From positions 606,635 to 670,634 of the forward strand of contig NZ_BMWD01000001.1 in NCBI RefSeq assembly GCF_014651055.1: a DNA stretch of 64,000 nucleotides. The letters run 5' to 3'. The notes beneath the pieces were generated by a model. It was not told the origin of the DNA. It was given only the letters and a program-made list of their open reading frames with translations, and did no database searches. The position numbers and the translations under genes were made by a program. Below are positions 17,102 through 25,620 of the stretch, in pieces (the stretch's first letter is position 1; every line of letters starts with the position of its first letter). Source of the stretch: Streptomyces fructofermentans. GTDB taxonomy: Bacteria > Actinomycetota > Actinomycetes > Streptomycetales > Streptomycetaceae.

Positions 17102-18208
17102 ATGCCGACCTACGACCTGTACGCGATGGACCCCGGAGACCCCCTGTGGCAGGTGCCCGCGAACGGCGCGGCGCGATTCAGCTGGGAGTACGACGAAGGG
17201 CGCGACCGACTGCTGGCCCTGTACCAGAAGGGCAAGGACAAGCAGTGGGACGGACAGAGGCGCATCGACTGGGACCTGGAGGTGGACCCGTACGATCCGC
17301 TGGGCACCCCGGACGAGTCCTTGTCGCTGTACGGCACCCGCCACTGGGCGGCGATGACCGACCGCGACAAGGGCGAACTGCGCAAGCACTACACCTCCTG
17401 GCAGTTCAGCCAGTTCCTGCACGGCGAGCAGGGCGCGATGGTCTGCGCGGCCCGCATCGTGGAGTCCGTGCCCGACCTGGACGCCAAGTTCTACTCGGCC
17501 ACCCAGACCATGGACGAGGCACGGCACGCCGAGATCTACACGCGCTTCCTGCACGACAAGATCGGGATGGTCTACCCGGTCGACGACAACCTCCGGTCGC
17601 TGCTCGGGGACACCCTGCGCGACTCCCGCTGGGACATGCCGTACCTCGGTATGCAGGTCCTCATCGAGGGCCTGGCGCTGGCCGCCTTCGGCATGATCAG
17701 GGACACCACCGACAAGCCGCTGCCCAAGCAGATCCTGGCGTACGTGATGCAGGACGAGGCCCGGCACGTGGCCTTCGGCCGCATGGCCCTGCGCGACTAC
17801 TACAAGCAGCTCACGGACGCCGAACTCCGCGAGCGCGAGGAGTTCGTCATCGAGGGCTGCTACCTGATGCGCGACCGGCTGCGCGGCGTCGAGGTCCTGG
17901 AGAACTTCGGCATCCCGAGGGCGGAGGCCGAGGAGTACAGCGAGCAGTCCGAATTCCTGGCCCTCTTCAGGAAGTTGCTCTTCTCCCGGATCGTGCCCTG
18001 CGTCAAGGACATCGGCCTGTGGGGCAAGCGCCTCCAGCAGGCCTACGTCGACATGGGGGTCCTGGAGATGGGCGACTCCAGCCTCGACCTCCTCATGGCC
18101 CAGGACGAGGAGGTGGCCGAGAAGCTGGACGCCGAACGCTTCGCGGCCGAGGAGCGGGCCCGGGTCGCGGAGGTGGAGCAGGCCGTCGCCGAGGGCGGCG
18201 CGGCGTGA
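17102..18208 (+). CDS. Ferritin-like diiron protein (ribonucleotide-reductase R2-like fold)
   Basis: Encodes 368 aa from an ATG at 17102 after TAGGAG. Two ExxH-type helices are present (TMDEARHAEIYTRFLHDK and MQDEARHVAFGRMALRDYY), as in class I R2, R2lox and related diiron oxidases. The C-terminal 30 residues are charged and coiled-coil-like. It is longer than ferritin and has no bacterioferritin heme motif. Probable role is an O2-dependent oxidase or hydroxylase; substrate unknown. It is divergent from the AurF-like gene, and the pairing is probably functional. Confidence 0.85.
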   Translation: MPTYDLYAMDPGDPLWQVPANGAARFSWEYDEGRDRLLALYQKGKDKQWDGQRRIDWDLEVDPYDPLGTPDESLSLYGTRHWAAMTDRDKGELRKHYTSWQFSQFLHGEQGAMVCAARIVESVPDLDAKFYSATQTMDEARHAEIYTRFLHDKIGMVYPVDDNLRSLLGDTLRDSRWDMPYLGMQVLIEGLALAAFGMIRDTTDKPLPKQILAYVMQDEARHVAFGRMALRDYYKQLTDAELREREEFVIEGCYLMRDRLRGVEVLENFGIPRAEAEEYSEQSEFLALFRKLLFSRIVPCVKDIGLWGKRLQQAYVDMGVLEMGDSSLDLLMAQDEEVAEKLDAERFAAEERARVAEVEQAVAEGGAA

Positions 18209-18287
18209 GGGGCCGGGGCGGCGTGAGGGGTCGGGGCGGCCGGAATCCGCTCACGGCTCCCGCCGCCCGCAGGGCATCATCGTCCCC

Positions 18288-19250
18288 ATGACCGGACAAC
18301 CCTCCGAGGCGGGCCCTCCGGCGGCCGCCGCCTCCCGTGCCGCCGGCCCGAACAGGGCGGGCGCCCGCCGCAGTCTGGAGGCGCTGGCCCTCGGGGACGC
18401 GTTCGGCGAGCGGTGGTTCCCCCTCTTCAGGGACCGGCCCCGGGCGTACGGGGAGATCCGCGCCCGGCTCACCCCCGAGGAGCCGGTGTGGCACTGGACC
18501 GACGACACGGCGATGGCCCTCGGGGTGCAGCGCGTGCTCGACCAGTACGGCGCGATCCGGCAGACCTCGCTCGCCCGGACCTTCGCCCTCGGGCACGACG
18601 CCGACCCGGCGCGCGGCTACGGGCGCGGAATGCACGAACTGCTGCCCCGTCTGCTGCAGGAGCCGGACCGCTGGCCCGAGTTGACGACCGGACTCTTCGA
18701 CGGGCAGGGCAGCCTCGGCAACGGCGCGGCGATGCGGGTGGCCCCCCTGGGCTCCTGGTTCCAGCACGACCTGGGGCTCGTCGAGGAGCAGGCGGTGCTC
18801 TCCGCCCGGGTCACCCACGCCCACCCGGAGGGCGTCGCGGGCGCGGTCGCCGTGGCCGTCGCGGCGGGGCTGTCCGGCCGCCGGGAACTGCGGCTGGACG
18901 CCGTGGCGAGGGCGACACCCGACAGCGCCGTACGGGAGGGACTGTCGCGCGCCGCCCGGCTGCCGTTCACCACCGAGCCCTGGAAGGCCGCCGACCTGCT
19001 CGGCAGCGGTGCGCGTGCCCGGGCGGACGACACCGTCCCCTTCGCCGTCTGGTGCGCGGCCCGGCACCCGGACGACCTGGCGTCCGCGCTGTGGTCCACC
19101 GCGGAGGGCTTCGGCGACGTCGACACCACGTGCGCGATCACCGGCGGCGTCGTCGGCGCGCGTACGGGCGTCGGCGGCGTGCCCGAGGAATGGCTGCGGC
19201 GCCGCGAGGCGCTGCCCGACGGCACCGGTCGGCAGGCGCCGTCAGGCTGA
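18288..19250 (+). CDS. ADP-ribosylglycohydrolase family protein
   Basis: Encodes 320 aa. Family hallmarks are GDAFGERW near the start, the metal-binding WTDDTAMALGV and the C-terminal GDVDTTCAITGGVVGA. These provide the two-metal site that removes ADP-ribose from proteins (DraG/ARH type) or acts on related substrates. The first 27 residues are a low-complexity Ala/Gly tail. Spacing of 79 bp to the diiron gene leaves open whether they share a transcript. Confidence 0.92.
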   Translation: MTGQPSEAGPPAAAASRAAGPNRAGARRSLEALALGDAFGERWFPLFRDRPRAYGEIRARLTPEEPVWHWTDDTAMALGVQRVLDQYGAIRQTSLARTFALGHDADPARGYGRGMHELLPRLLQEPDRWPELTTGLFDGQGSLGNGAAMRVAPLGSWFQHDLGLVEEQAVLSARVTHAHPEGVAGAVAVAVAAGLSGRRELRLDAVARATPDSAVREGLSRAARLPFTTEPWKAADLLGSGARARADDTVPFAVWCAARHPDDLASALWSTAEGFGDVDTTCAITGGVVGARTGVGGVPEEWLRRREALPDGTGRQAPSG

Positions 19251-19288
19251 GGCTTCCCGGTGTCACCCCTGTGGAGTACGGTGCGCGG

Positions 19289-20188
19289 GTGTCGAAGCCC
19301 CTTCCGCCCCAGCCGTCCCACCAGCCACAACTGCCACAACAGCAGCCCGGTGTCGTCGGCAGTGCCTCGAATCCGTACGGCCCGCCGGCGTCGCCGCCGG
19401 CCCAGCCGCCCGCCCCCGGATTCGGTCCCGCGCCCCATCCGTACCAGCCTCAGTACGGGCCCCAGTACGGCTCTCCGTACGGGCCGCCTCCCGCCGGGCC
19501 CCACGGCGGACCGTATCCGTACCAGGCACCCCCGGCTCCCGTCCCGCAGTCCGGGAGGCGGGTGAGCACGCTGGCCCTCGGCATCACGAGCGGTCTCGTC
19601 GCCGCCGTGGTGGCCGGTGCGGGCGTCGTCTGGTGGGCCGCGGGACGGGAGGCCCCCGCGGCCTTCCCGGAGGCCGAGTACGAGCTGGAACTGCCGCAGA
19701 CCATGCTCAACGCCGCCTACGTGCTCGCGAAGGACCCGTCCGGCGCGAAGGGCGGCGAGGTGGCGGAGCGCGCCGCCGACGAGGGGGACGCCCGGGACGT
19801 CACGGCGGTCGTCGGCCGGTACGAGCTGTACGGCGACGAGAAGGCCGGCACCCTGGTCGTCTCCGGGATGCACGGGCGGTTCAGGGACCCGGACGCGACC
19901 CGCGAAGGCCTGCTGAAGGACGCGGCGGGCGGCGAGGTCGCGGTGGGGCCGAAGGACTTCACGCCGGAAGGCTCCGACGTCACCGTCACCTGCCAGGTGA
20001 CCACCGAGGTCCGGTCGGGGACGAGGACCACCGTCCCGACGTGCGCCTGGGCCGACGGCAACACGGGCGCCACCGTCACCGAGATCGCGCAGGAGAGCCT
20101 CGCCCAGGACCCCGAGGACGTGGACCTGGAGCAGGTCGCCGCGACCACGCTCGCGGTCCGGGCCGAACTGCGTCAGCCCGCCGGCTGA
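19289..20188 (+). CDS. Proline-rich single-span membrane protein
   Basis: Encodes 299 aa as drawn. Residues 1-88 are a Pro/Gln/Gly/Tyr-rich cytoplasmic tail (PYGPPASPPAQPPAPG and similar), then a transmembrane helix (TLALGITSGLVAAVVAGAGVVWW) and an outer domain of about 185 aa with two cysteines (VTCQV and VPTCAW) that may form a disulfide. This layout is common in actinobacterial anchored proteins of unknown role. Start choice is uncertain: GTG 19271 is also in frame and neither has a clear ribosome site. The 3' end overlaps the convergent DUF3291 gene by 16 nt. Confidence 0.82.
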   Translation: MSKPLPPQPSHQPQLPQQQPGVVGSASNPYGPPASPPAQPPAPGFGPAPHPYQPQYGPQYGSPYGPPPAGPHGGPYPYQAPPAPVPQSGRRVSTLALGITSGLVAAVVAGAGVVWWAAGREAPAAFPEAEYELELPQTMLNAAYVLAKDPSGAKGGEVAERAADEGDARDVTAVVGRYELYGDEKAGTLVVSGMHGRFRDPDATREGLLKDAAGGEVAVGPKDFTPEGSDVTVTCQVTTEVRSGTRTTVPTCAWADGNTGATVTEIAQESLAQDPEDVDLEQVAATTLAVRAELRQPAG

Positions 20189-20694
20189 GCCGCCGCCCCG
20201 CCGGCCGGGTCCACCGGCAGTGGCAGCGGCCCGGCCGCGCCCGGCGGGAACGGCGTCCGCAGGGTGAACGCGTGGGCTGTCGCCCCGTGCGCCCGCAGGT
20301 GCAGCAGCCGCTCCTCCGCCTCGGCCACCGTGGGCCGGTGCCCGGCGGGCACCCACCACAGGACCGTCATGGCCTCCCGCACGTGCTCGAACCACTCGCG
20401 CCTGCGGGCGAGGAGTTCGCGGTGCCGCCCCTGGTACATGAAGGCGGTGAGCGCGCCGGTGTCACGCCACACCGACATGTTGACGATCAGCCACTCGTCG
20501 CCGAGGACCGCCACGTCCGTCGCGTTGCCCGAGTCGCTCTGCAGCCGCCAGACGAATCCGTCCGAGGAGTCCGCGACGGCGTTCACCGGGTCCAGGGCGT
20601 CGACGAAGTCCTTCAGCAGCGGTGAATCCAGCGGAGCCCTGAGGCGCGCGATGTTGACCTGGGCGAGTTCGTGCGGTGCGGCCGGCTCAGTCAT
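20173..20694 (-). CDS. DUF3291-family protein
   Basis: Encodes 173 aa from an ATG at 20692-20694. The sequence HELAQVNIARLRAPLDSP, then LIVNMSVWRDTGALTAFMYQGRHRELLARRREWF, matches DUF3291, which has a ferredoxin-like dimeric alpha-beta barrel fold related to heme or small-molecule binding monooxygenases. No catalytic residue is known for the family. It lies 44 bp downstream of the PBP gene on the same strand. Confidence 0.85.
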   Translation of the reverse strand: MTEPAAPHELAQVNIARLRAPLDSPLLKDFVDALDPVNAVADSSDGFVWRLQSDSGNATDVAVLGDEWLIVNMSVWRDTGALTAFMYQGRHRELLARRREWFEHVREAMTVLWWVPAGHRPTVAEAEERLLHLRAHGATAHAFTLRTPFPPGAAGPLPLPVDPAGGAAAQPAG

Positions 20695-20738
20695 GCCCGA
20701 ACGGTAGGTCGGCGGACACCGGCGCGGCACCCCCCGTC

Positions 20739-22217
20739 TCACGGGTCGAGCACGGCCTCCATCACGGCCCGCGCGATCGGTGCCGCGTCCCCGCCGCCGC
20801 TGATGTCGCCCCGGTCCGCCTCCGCGTCCTCGACGACGACGGCCACCGCGACCGCGGTCTCCAGCGAACGGTCCGACTGGGCCCAGGAGATGAACCAGGC
20901 GTACGGCGTACCGGAGTTGTGGATGCCGTGCTGTGCGGTGCCGGACTTGCCGCCGACCGTGGCGCCGGGAATCGCGGCGTTCGTGCCGGTTCCCTCCTCC
21001 ACCACGTCCGTCATCAGCTCCCGCAGCCGCATGGCGGTGGCGGGATTCATGGCCTGGTGCAGGGTCCGCTGCCCCGTGGTGGCCACGGTGCTGCCGTCGC
21101 CCGTCGTCGTCCGCTCCACCAGGTGGGGCGTGCGCACCGCGCCGTTGTTCGCCACCGCGGCCGCGACCATCGCCATCTGGAGCGGGGTCGCCCGGGTGTT
21201 GTACTGGCCGATGGACGAGAGCGCGAGCTGCGCCTCGTCGACACGGGTGTCGAACGTGCTGGGGGAGACCCGGAAGGGGATTCTCAACTCCCGGTCGTTG
21301 AAGCCGAACCCGGACGCCGTCCCCTGCATCGCGCCCGCCCCCACGGCCACGCCCAGCTTCGCGAAGACCGTGTTGCACGACCACTGGAATGCGTACCGCA
21401 GCGACGCGCCCTCGCACCCCTCGACCTCGTTCGTCAGCCGGACCGAACTGCCCGGCAGCCGGTAGGGGTCGGGCGACCTGGTGGGTTCGTCCACGTCGCG
21501 CACCACACCCGCGTCGAGGGCCGCCGCCGCCGTGACCACCTTGAAGGTAGAGCCCGGCGGATAGGTCTGGCGCACCGCCCGGTTGAGCATCGGCTTGTCG
21601 GGGGCGCTGTTGAGCCGGGCCCAGGCACGGGCCACCGAGGCGTCCGTGCCCGAGAGTTCCGCCGGGTCGTAGGAGGGGGTCGAGACCAGGGCGAGGACGC
21701 GTCCGGTGGACGGCTCGATCGCGGCCACCGCGCCCCGCCTGGAGCCCAGCCCCGCGTACGCCGCCCGCTGCGCGACCGGGTCGAGTGTCGTGACGACGTT
21801 GCCGCCCGGGTTGCGGCCGCGCGTCAGGTCGTTCCACAGGGGCAGCGGCGAGAGCAGCGGATCGGTGCCCGCCAGCACGCCGTCCGCCGCGGCCTCCAGG
21901 AAGGCCGTCCCGTACACCTGCGAGGAGAAGCCGGTGACGGGCGCGTACAGCGGGCCGTCGCGGTAGGTCCGCTCGAAGCGGAAGCGCTGCCCGGAGTCCC
22001 TGGAGCCGGTGATCGGACCGTCACCGACGAGGATGTTCCCGCGCGGCTGCCCGTACCGGGCGATCGTGGAGCGCCGGTTGGCCGGGTTCTCGTCGTACGA
22101 GCCGCCCCGGACGATCTGGACGCGGGTGGCGTTCACCAGCAGCGCGAGCAGGAGCAGGGCGCAGAACAGCGCTGCGTGACGGATGTACCGGGCCATGGGG
22201 CGGCCGTTGCCGGTCAT
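20739..22217 (-). CDS. Class B penicillin-binding protein (PBP2-like transpeptidase)
   Basis: Encodes 492 aa. A membrane anchor (HAALFCALLLLALLVNATRVQIV) precedes a pedestal domain and a transpeptidase domain with the catalytic serine 223 in PPGSTFKVV, the SCN motif (FQWSCNTVFAKLG) and the KSG motif (GGKSGTAQH). It cross-links peptidoglycan outside the membrane. Its start overlaps the stop of the FtsW/RodA-like gene by ATGA, the usual pairing of a glycan polymerase with its transpeptidase. The pair resembles the second SEDS-PBP pairs of Streptomyces, apart from the dcw cluster, so a spore- or growth-specific role is possible. Confidence 0.95.
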   Translation of the reverse strand: MTGNGRPMARYIRHAALFCALLLLALLVNATRVQIVRGGSYDENPANRRSTIARYGQPRGNILVGDGPITGSRDSGQRFRFERTYRDGPLYAPVTGFSSQVYGTAFLEAAADGVLAGTDPLLSPLPLWNDLTRGRNPGGNVVTTLDPVAQRAAYAGLGSRRGAVAAIEPSTGRVLALVSTPSYDPAELSGTDASVARAWARLNSAPDKPMLNRAVRQTYPPGSTFKVVTAAAALDAGVVRDVDEPTRSPDPYRLPGSSVRLTNEVEGCEGASLRYAFQWSCNTVFAKLGVAVGAGAMQGTASGFGFNDRELRIPFRVSPSTFDTRVDEAQLALSSIGQYNTRATPLQMAMVAAAVANNGAVRTPHLVERTTTGDGSTVATTGQRTLHQAMNPATAMRLRELMTDVVEEGTGTNAAIPGATVGGKSGTAQHGIHNSGTPYAWFISWAQSDRSLETAVAVAVVVEDAEADRGDISGGGDAAPIARAVMEAVLDP

Positions 22218-23584
22218 CGGGCGTCCTCCTCGTCGGGGCCCCGGCCGCCCTGGGCGCGCGCCGAGTCGCTGACCCGGATCAGCAGGGCCACGATGATCCA
22301 GTTGGTGACCACCGACGAGCCGCCCTGCGCGAGGAACGGCATCGCCATCCCGGTCAGCGGGATCAGGCCCGTGACCCCGCCCGCGATCACGAAGACCTGG
22401 AGCGCCACGATCGAGGAGAGGCCGACCGCCAGCAGCCGCCCGAAGGGGTCGCGCAGGCCGAGCCCCGCCCGGTAGCCGCGCTCGACCAGCAGCCCGTACA
22501 GCAGGAAGATCGCGGACAGGCCGGCCAGGCCCAGTTCCTCGCCCGCCGTCGCGAGGATGAAGTCCGACTTGACGGCGAAGCCGATGAGGCTCGAATGGCC
22601 GAGGCCGAGCCCGGTGCCGAGGAAGCCGCCCGCGGCGAACGCGAAGAGGGACTGGGCGAGTTGGTTCGGGCCGCGGCCCGCCTCGATCGAGGCGAACGGG
22701 TTCTGCCAGTCCTCGACCCGGCTGTGCACGTGCGGCTCCAGTTCGCCGACGGCGAGAGCCCCGCACAGGGCGAGCAGCAGGCCCACGGCGATCCAGCCCG
22801 TGCGGCCGGTCGCCACGTAGAGCAGGATCACGAACAGGCCGAAGAAGAGGAGGGAGGTGCCGAGGTCCCGTTCGAGGACCAGCACGCCGACGCTCAGCAG
22901 CCAGATCGCGAGGACCGGTCCGAGGACGCGTCCGGTGGGCAGTTGCAGCCGCCACAGGCGCCGGCCGGTGTGGGCGAGCGCGTTGCGGTTCGCGGCCAGG
23001 TAGCCCGCGAAGAACACGGCGAGCAGCACCTTGGCGAACTCGCCCGGCTGGATGGAGAATCCGGCGATCCTGATCCAGATGCGGGCCCCGTTCACGGCCG
23101 GGAAGAAGATCGGCAGGACGAGGAGGACCAGGGCCGCGACGACCGACACGTACGTGTAGCGCTGGAGCACCCGGTGGTCGCGCAGCAGCACCACGACCAC
23201 GATGAAGAGGCCCACGCCCAGCGTCGACCAGACGAGTTGCGTGGGGGCCGCCCGGTCCGCCGGGGTCTCCAGGTCGAGCCGGTGGATCAGCACCAGGCCG
23301 AGCCCGTTGAGCAGGACGGCGATCGGCAGCAGCAGCGGATCGGCGTCCGGGGCGCGCAGCCGGACCGCGACGTGCGCGAGCAGCGCGAGCACGCCGAGCC
23401 CGGCGCCGTGACCGACGACGCCGGGCGGGACGGAGCCGTTCCTGGCGAGGCCCACGTCGCAGTAGCCGTACACGGAGAGCAGGACGGCCACGACGATGAG
23501 GGTGAACTCGACACCACGGCGCCGGGGTGGGCGGGCGACGGGAGCCGACGGGTCCGCCTGCGCTGTCGTTCCGGTCGCGGTCAT
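22214..23584 (-). CDS. FtsW/RodA/SpoVE-family SEDS glycosyltransferase
   Basis: Encodes 456 aa with about ten to eleven transmembrane helices. SEDS signatures are present: FSIQPGEFAKVLLAVFFAGYL, VLVLERDLGTSLLFFGLFV and LPLTGMAMPFLAQGGSSVVTNW-type sequence (here IPLTGMAMPFLAQGGSS). SEDS proteins polymerise lipid II into glycan strands. It is translationally coupled to the downstream transpeptidase, which would complete the wall synthase. Whether it acts in division, tip growth or sporulation cannot be told from sequence. Confidence 0.95.
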   Translation of the reverse strand: MTATGTTAQADPSAPVARPPRRRGVEFTLIVVAVLLSVYGYCDVGLARNGSVPPGVVGHGAGLGVLALLAHVAVRLRAPDADPLLLPIAVLLNGLGLVLIHRLDLETPADRAAPTQLVWSTLGVGLFIVVVVLLRDHRVLQRYTYVSVVAALVLLVLPIFFPAVNGARIWIRIAGFSIQPGEFAKVLLAVFFAGYLAANRNALAHTGRRLWRLQLPTGRVLGPVLAIWLLSVGVLVLERDLGTSLLFFGLFVILLYVATGRTGWIAVGLLLALCGALAVGELEPHVHSRVEDWQNPFASIEAGRGPNQLAQSLFAFAAGGFLGTGLGLGHSSLIGFAVKSDFILATAGEELGLAGLSAIFLLYGLLVERGYRAGLGLRDPFGRLLAVGLSSIVALQVFVIAGGVTGLIPLTGMAMPFLAQGGSSVVTNWIIVALLIRVSDSARAQGGRGPDEEDAR

Positions 23585-23630
23585 GTCCGGAACGTAGCAA
23601 GCTGAAGCGCCGATATCCCGTTATGTCACC

Positions 23631-24074
23631 TCAGCACCAGCGGGGCGCCGGGCCGATGTTGTCGATGTAGCGTGCGGCGCCCCAGGCCCAGGTGCCGTCC
23701 GCGAGGAGGTACCAGAGAGGGTTGCCCTTGACGTTCTCGCCAGGTGTCTTGCAGAAGATGGAGACGACCTCGCCCTGCTTCGCGAAGCCGATCACGGCGC
23801 TGCCGCGGGTCGGCCTGTCGCGGAGGTTGAGTCCGCCCACCGCGGTGACGCGGCCCCGGTAGAGGGCCTCCTGGCGACTGTCCTGGCGGCCGTCCTGGTG
23901 GCCGTTGCTCCAGTTGCCCTTCCCGGCTTCCGGGCGGCTGTTGCTCCATTCGTCCTTGCGGCCGTCCTGCTTGCCCCAGTCGTCGCCCGCGAGAGCGGGA
24001 CTCGCGGCTCCGACGAGGAGGGTGCCGCACGCAGCGACTATGCCGAGGTGGGTGAGAGCGGTGCGCAGAGACAT
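23631..24074 (-). CDS. Secreted SH3-like domain protein
   Basis: Encodes 147 aa behind a strong GGAGGAG site. A signal peptide (ALTHLGIVAACGTLLVGAASPALA) is cleaved near residue 29. A linker rich in Asp, Gln, Arg, Asn and Gly with WSN repeats (EWSNSRPEAGKGNWSNGHQDGRQDSR) leads to a bacterial SH3-like domain (YRGRVTAVGGLNLRDRPTRGSAVIGFAKQG) with two cysteines that could pair. Such domains often bind the cell wall. It has no enzyme domain. It is downstream of the SEDS start on the opposite flank and has its own promoter region. Confidence 0.88.
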   Translation of the reverse strand: MSLRTALTHLGIVAACGTLLVGAASPALAGDDWGKQDGRKDEWSNSRPEAGKGNWSNGHQDGRQDSRQEALYRGRVTAVGGLNLRDRPTRGSAVIGFAKQGEVVSIFCKTPGENVKGNPLWYLLADGTWAWGAARYIDNIGPAPRWC

Positions 24075-24177
24075 GTGGTGCTCCTCCGGAACTGGGTGCA
24101 GAGCTGACTAATCGCCACATTAGGAGCACGTTTCGGGGCGCGCGCGTCGCGTTGCGCCATCGGGACGGAGTCCCTGC

Positions 24178-25620
24178 TCAGCGCCCTTGCCCTGAGCCCG
24201 TGTTGCCCGGGTCCGGGTCCGGGCCCGCGGCGTCCCCGGCACTCCCGGAGCCCTCGGAGCCCCCTGGCCCCTCGGCACTCCGGGGGACCCCGCCGGGCCC
24301 CTCGTCGGCGGCGTCCGTGCCGGTGACCGCCGTGCTTCCCTCCGGTGGCAGCCTCAGCTCGGCCACCGCTCCGCCGTCCGGCGCGTTCGCGAAGGAGAGC
24401 CGGGCGCCGAGTACCTCCGACTGGCCCAACGCGATGGTCAGCCCCAGCCCGTGCCCCTTGGAGCCGCCCTCCGTGCGGAACCGCTGCGGTCCGTGCTCGA
24501 CGAGGTACGCCGGATAGCCGTCGCCCCGGTCCCGCACCGTGACGACCGGCCCGTCCACCGTCAGGGTCACCGGAGTCCGCCCGTGCTTGTGCGCGTTGGC
24601 GACGAGATTGCCCAGCACCCGCTCCAGCCGGCGCCGGTCGGTCTCCACCAGCGCGTCCCGCACGACCCGCACCTCCGTGGCCGTGCCCGACGCCCGGACC
24701 ACGCGCTCGGCGACCGGCGACAGCCGTACCGCGTCCACGTCCAGGCGTTCGCTGCGCGCGTCCAGCCGCGAGATCTCCAGCAGGTCCTCGGTGAGGGTGC
24801 GCAGCGCGGCCACGCGGTCCCTGACCAGCTCGGTCGGCCGGCTCGGCGGCAGCAGTTCCGCCGCCGCGTGCAGGCCCGTCAGCGGGGTCCGCAGTTCGTG
24901 CGCCACGTCCGCGGTGAAGCGCTGCTCGCTCAGCAGCTTGCCCTGGAGCGAGGACGCCATCGTGTCCAGCGCCCCCGCCACCGCCGCCACCTCGTCCTGG
25001 GGGCGCCGCGGGTCGGCGGCCCGCGGGTCGTTCACCCGCGCGTCCAGGTCGCCGGCGCTGATCCGGCGGGCGACCCGGGCCGTGGCGTGCAGCCGCCGCG
25101 TCACCCGTGACACCGCGAACGTGCCCACCAGCAGCGTCACCCCGATCGCCAGGGCCGAGGAACCGACGATCGCCCGGTCGAGGCCGTCGATCGTCCTGGC
25201 CCCCTGCGAGTAGTCGATCCGCACCGCCAGCGCGCGCCCGCCGCTCGCGGGTCCCGCCGCCCACATCGTGGGGTACGGTCCGCCGTCGCCGACCATCGTG
25301 CCGCGGTCCCCGGCCTCGGCGAGCGCACGCAACTCCGCGGGCAGGCCCGGCGGGTCGACCTCCGCGCCGGGCGGCAGCCGGTCGCCCGCCTCGAACGCCG
25401 CGGTCGCCTCCGTCAGCCGGTCGAGCGCGCGGTCGCGGACCTCGCCCACGGTCTGGTTGGTGACCGAGACGTGCACCAGGGTGCCGAGGAGGGCCGCCAG
25501 GCCGCAGCACATCACGGTGATGAAGACGGCGGCCTTCCAGGTGAGGGTGGCGGTCCGGTACCGCAGCCGCCGGGGGCGGTTCGCGTCCCGGGGGAGCCCG
25601 GGCCGGGGAGCACGCCTCAC
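24178..25620 (-). CDS. Sensor histidine kinase (orphan)
   Basis: Encodes 480 aa from GTG 25620, overlapping the stop of the upstream lipoprotein gene (GTGA). Helices near 29-52 and 160-185 bracket an extracytoplasmic sensor; then a HAMP domain (RISAGDLDARVND), HisKA with the phosphoacceptor in FTADVAHELRTPLTGL, and HATPase with LGNLVANAHKHG, VRDRGDGYP and GSKGHGLGLTIA. The C-terminal 60 residues are Gly/Ser/Pro rich. No response regulator gene lies beside it. The lipoprotein-kinase pairing recalls CseA-CseC of the sigma-E system, though no sigma factor is here. Confidence 0.95.
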   Translation of the reverse strand: MRRAPRPGLPRDANRPRRLRYRTATLTWKAAVFITVMCCGLAALLGTLVHVSVTNQTVGEVRDRALDRLTEATAAFEAGDRLPPGAEVDPPGLPAELRALAEAGDRGTMVGDGGPYPTMWAAGPASGGRALAVRIDYSQGARTIDGLDRAIVGSSALAIGVTLLVGTFAVSRVTRRLHATARVARRISAGDLDARVNDPRAADPRRPQDEVAAVAGALDTMASSLQGKLLSEQRFTADVAHELRTPLTGLHAAAELLPPSRPTELVRDRVAALRTLTEDLLEISRLDARSERLDVDAVRLSPVAERVVRASGTATEVRVVRDALVETDRRRLERVLGNLVANAHKHGRTPVTLTVDGPVVTVRDRGDGYPAYLVEHGPQRFRTEGGSKGHGLGLTIALGQSEVLGARLSFANAPDGGAVAELRLPPEGSTAVTGTDAADEGPGGVPRSAEGPGGSEGSGSAGDAAGPDPDPGNTGSGQGR

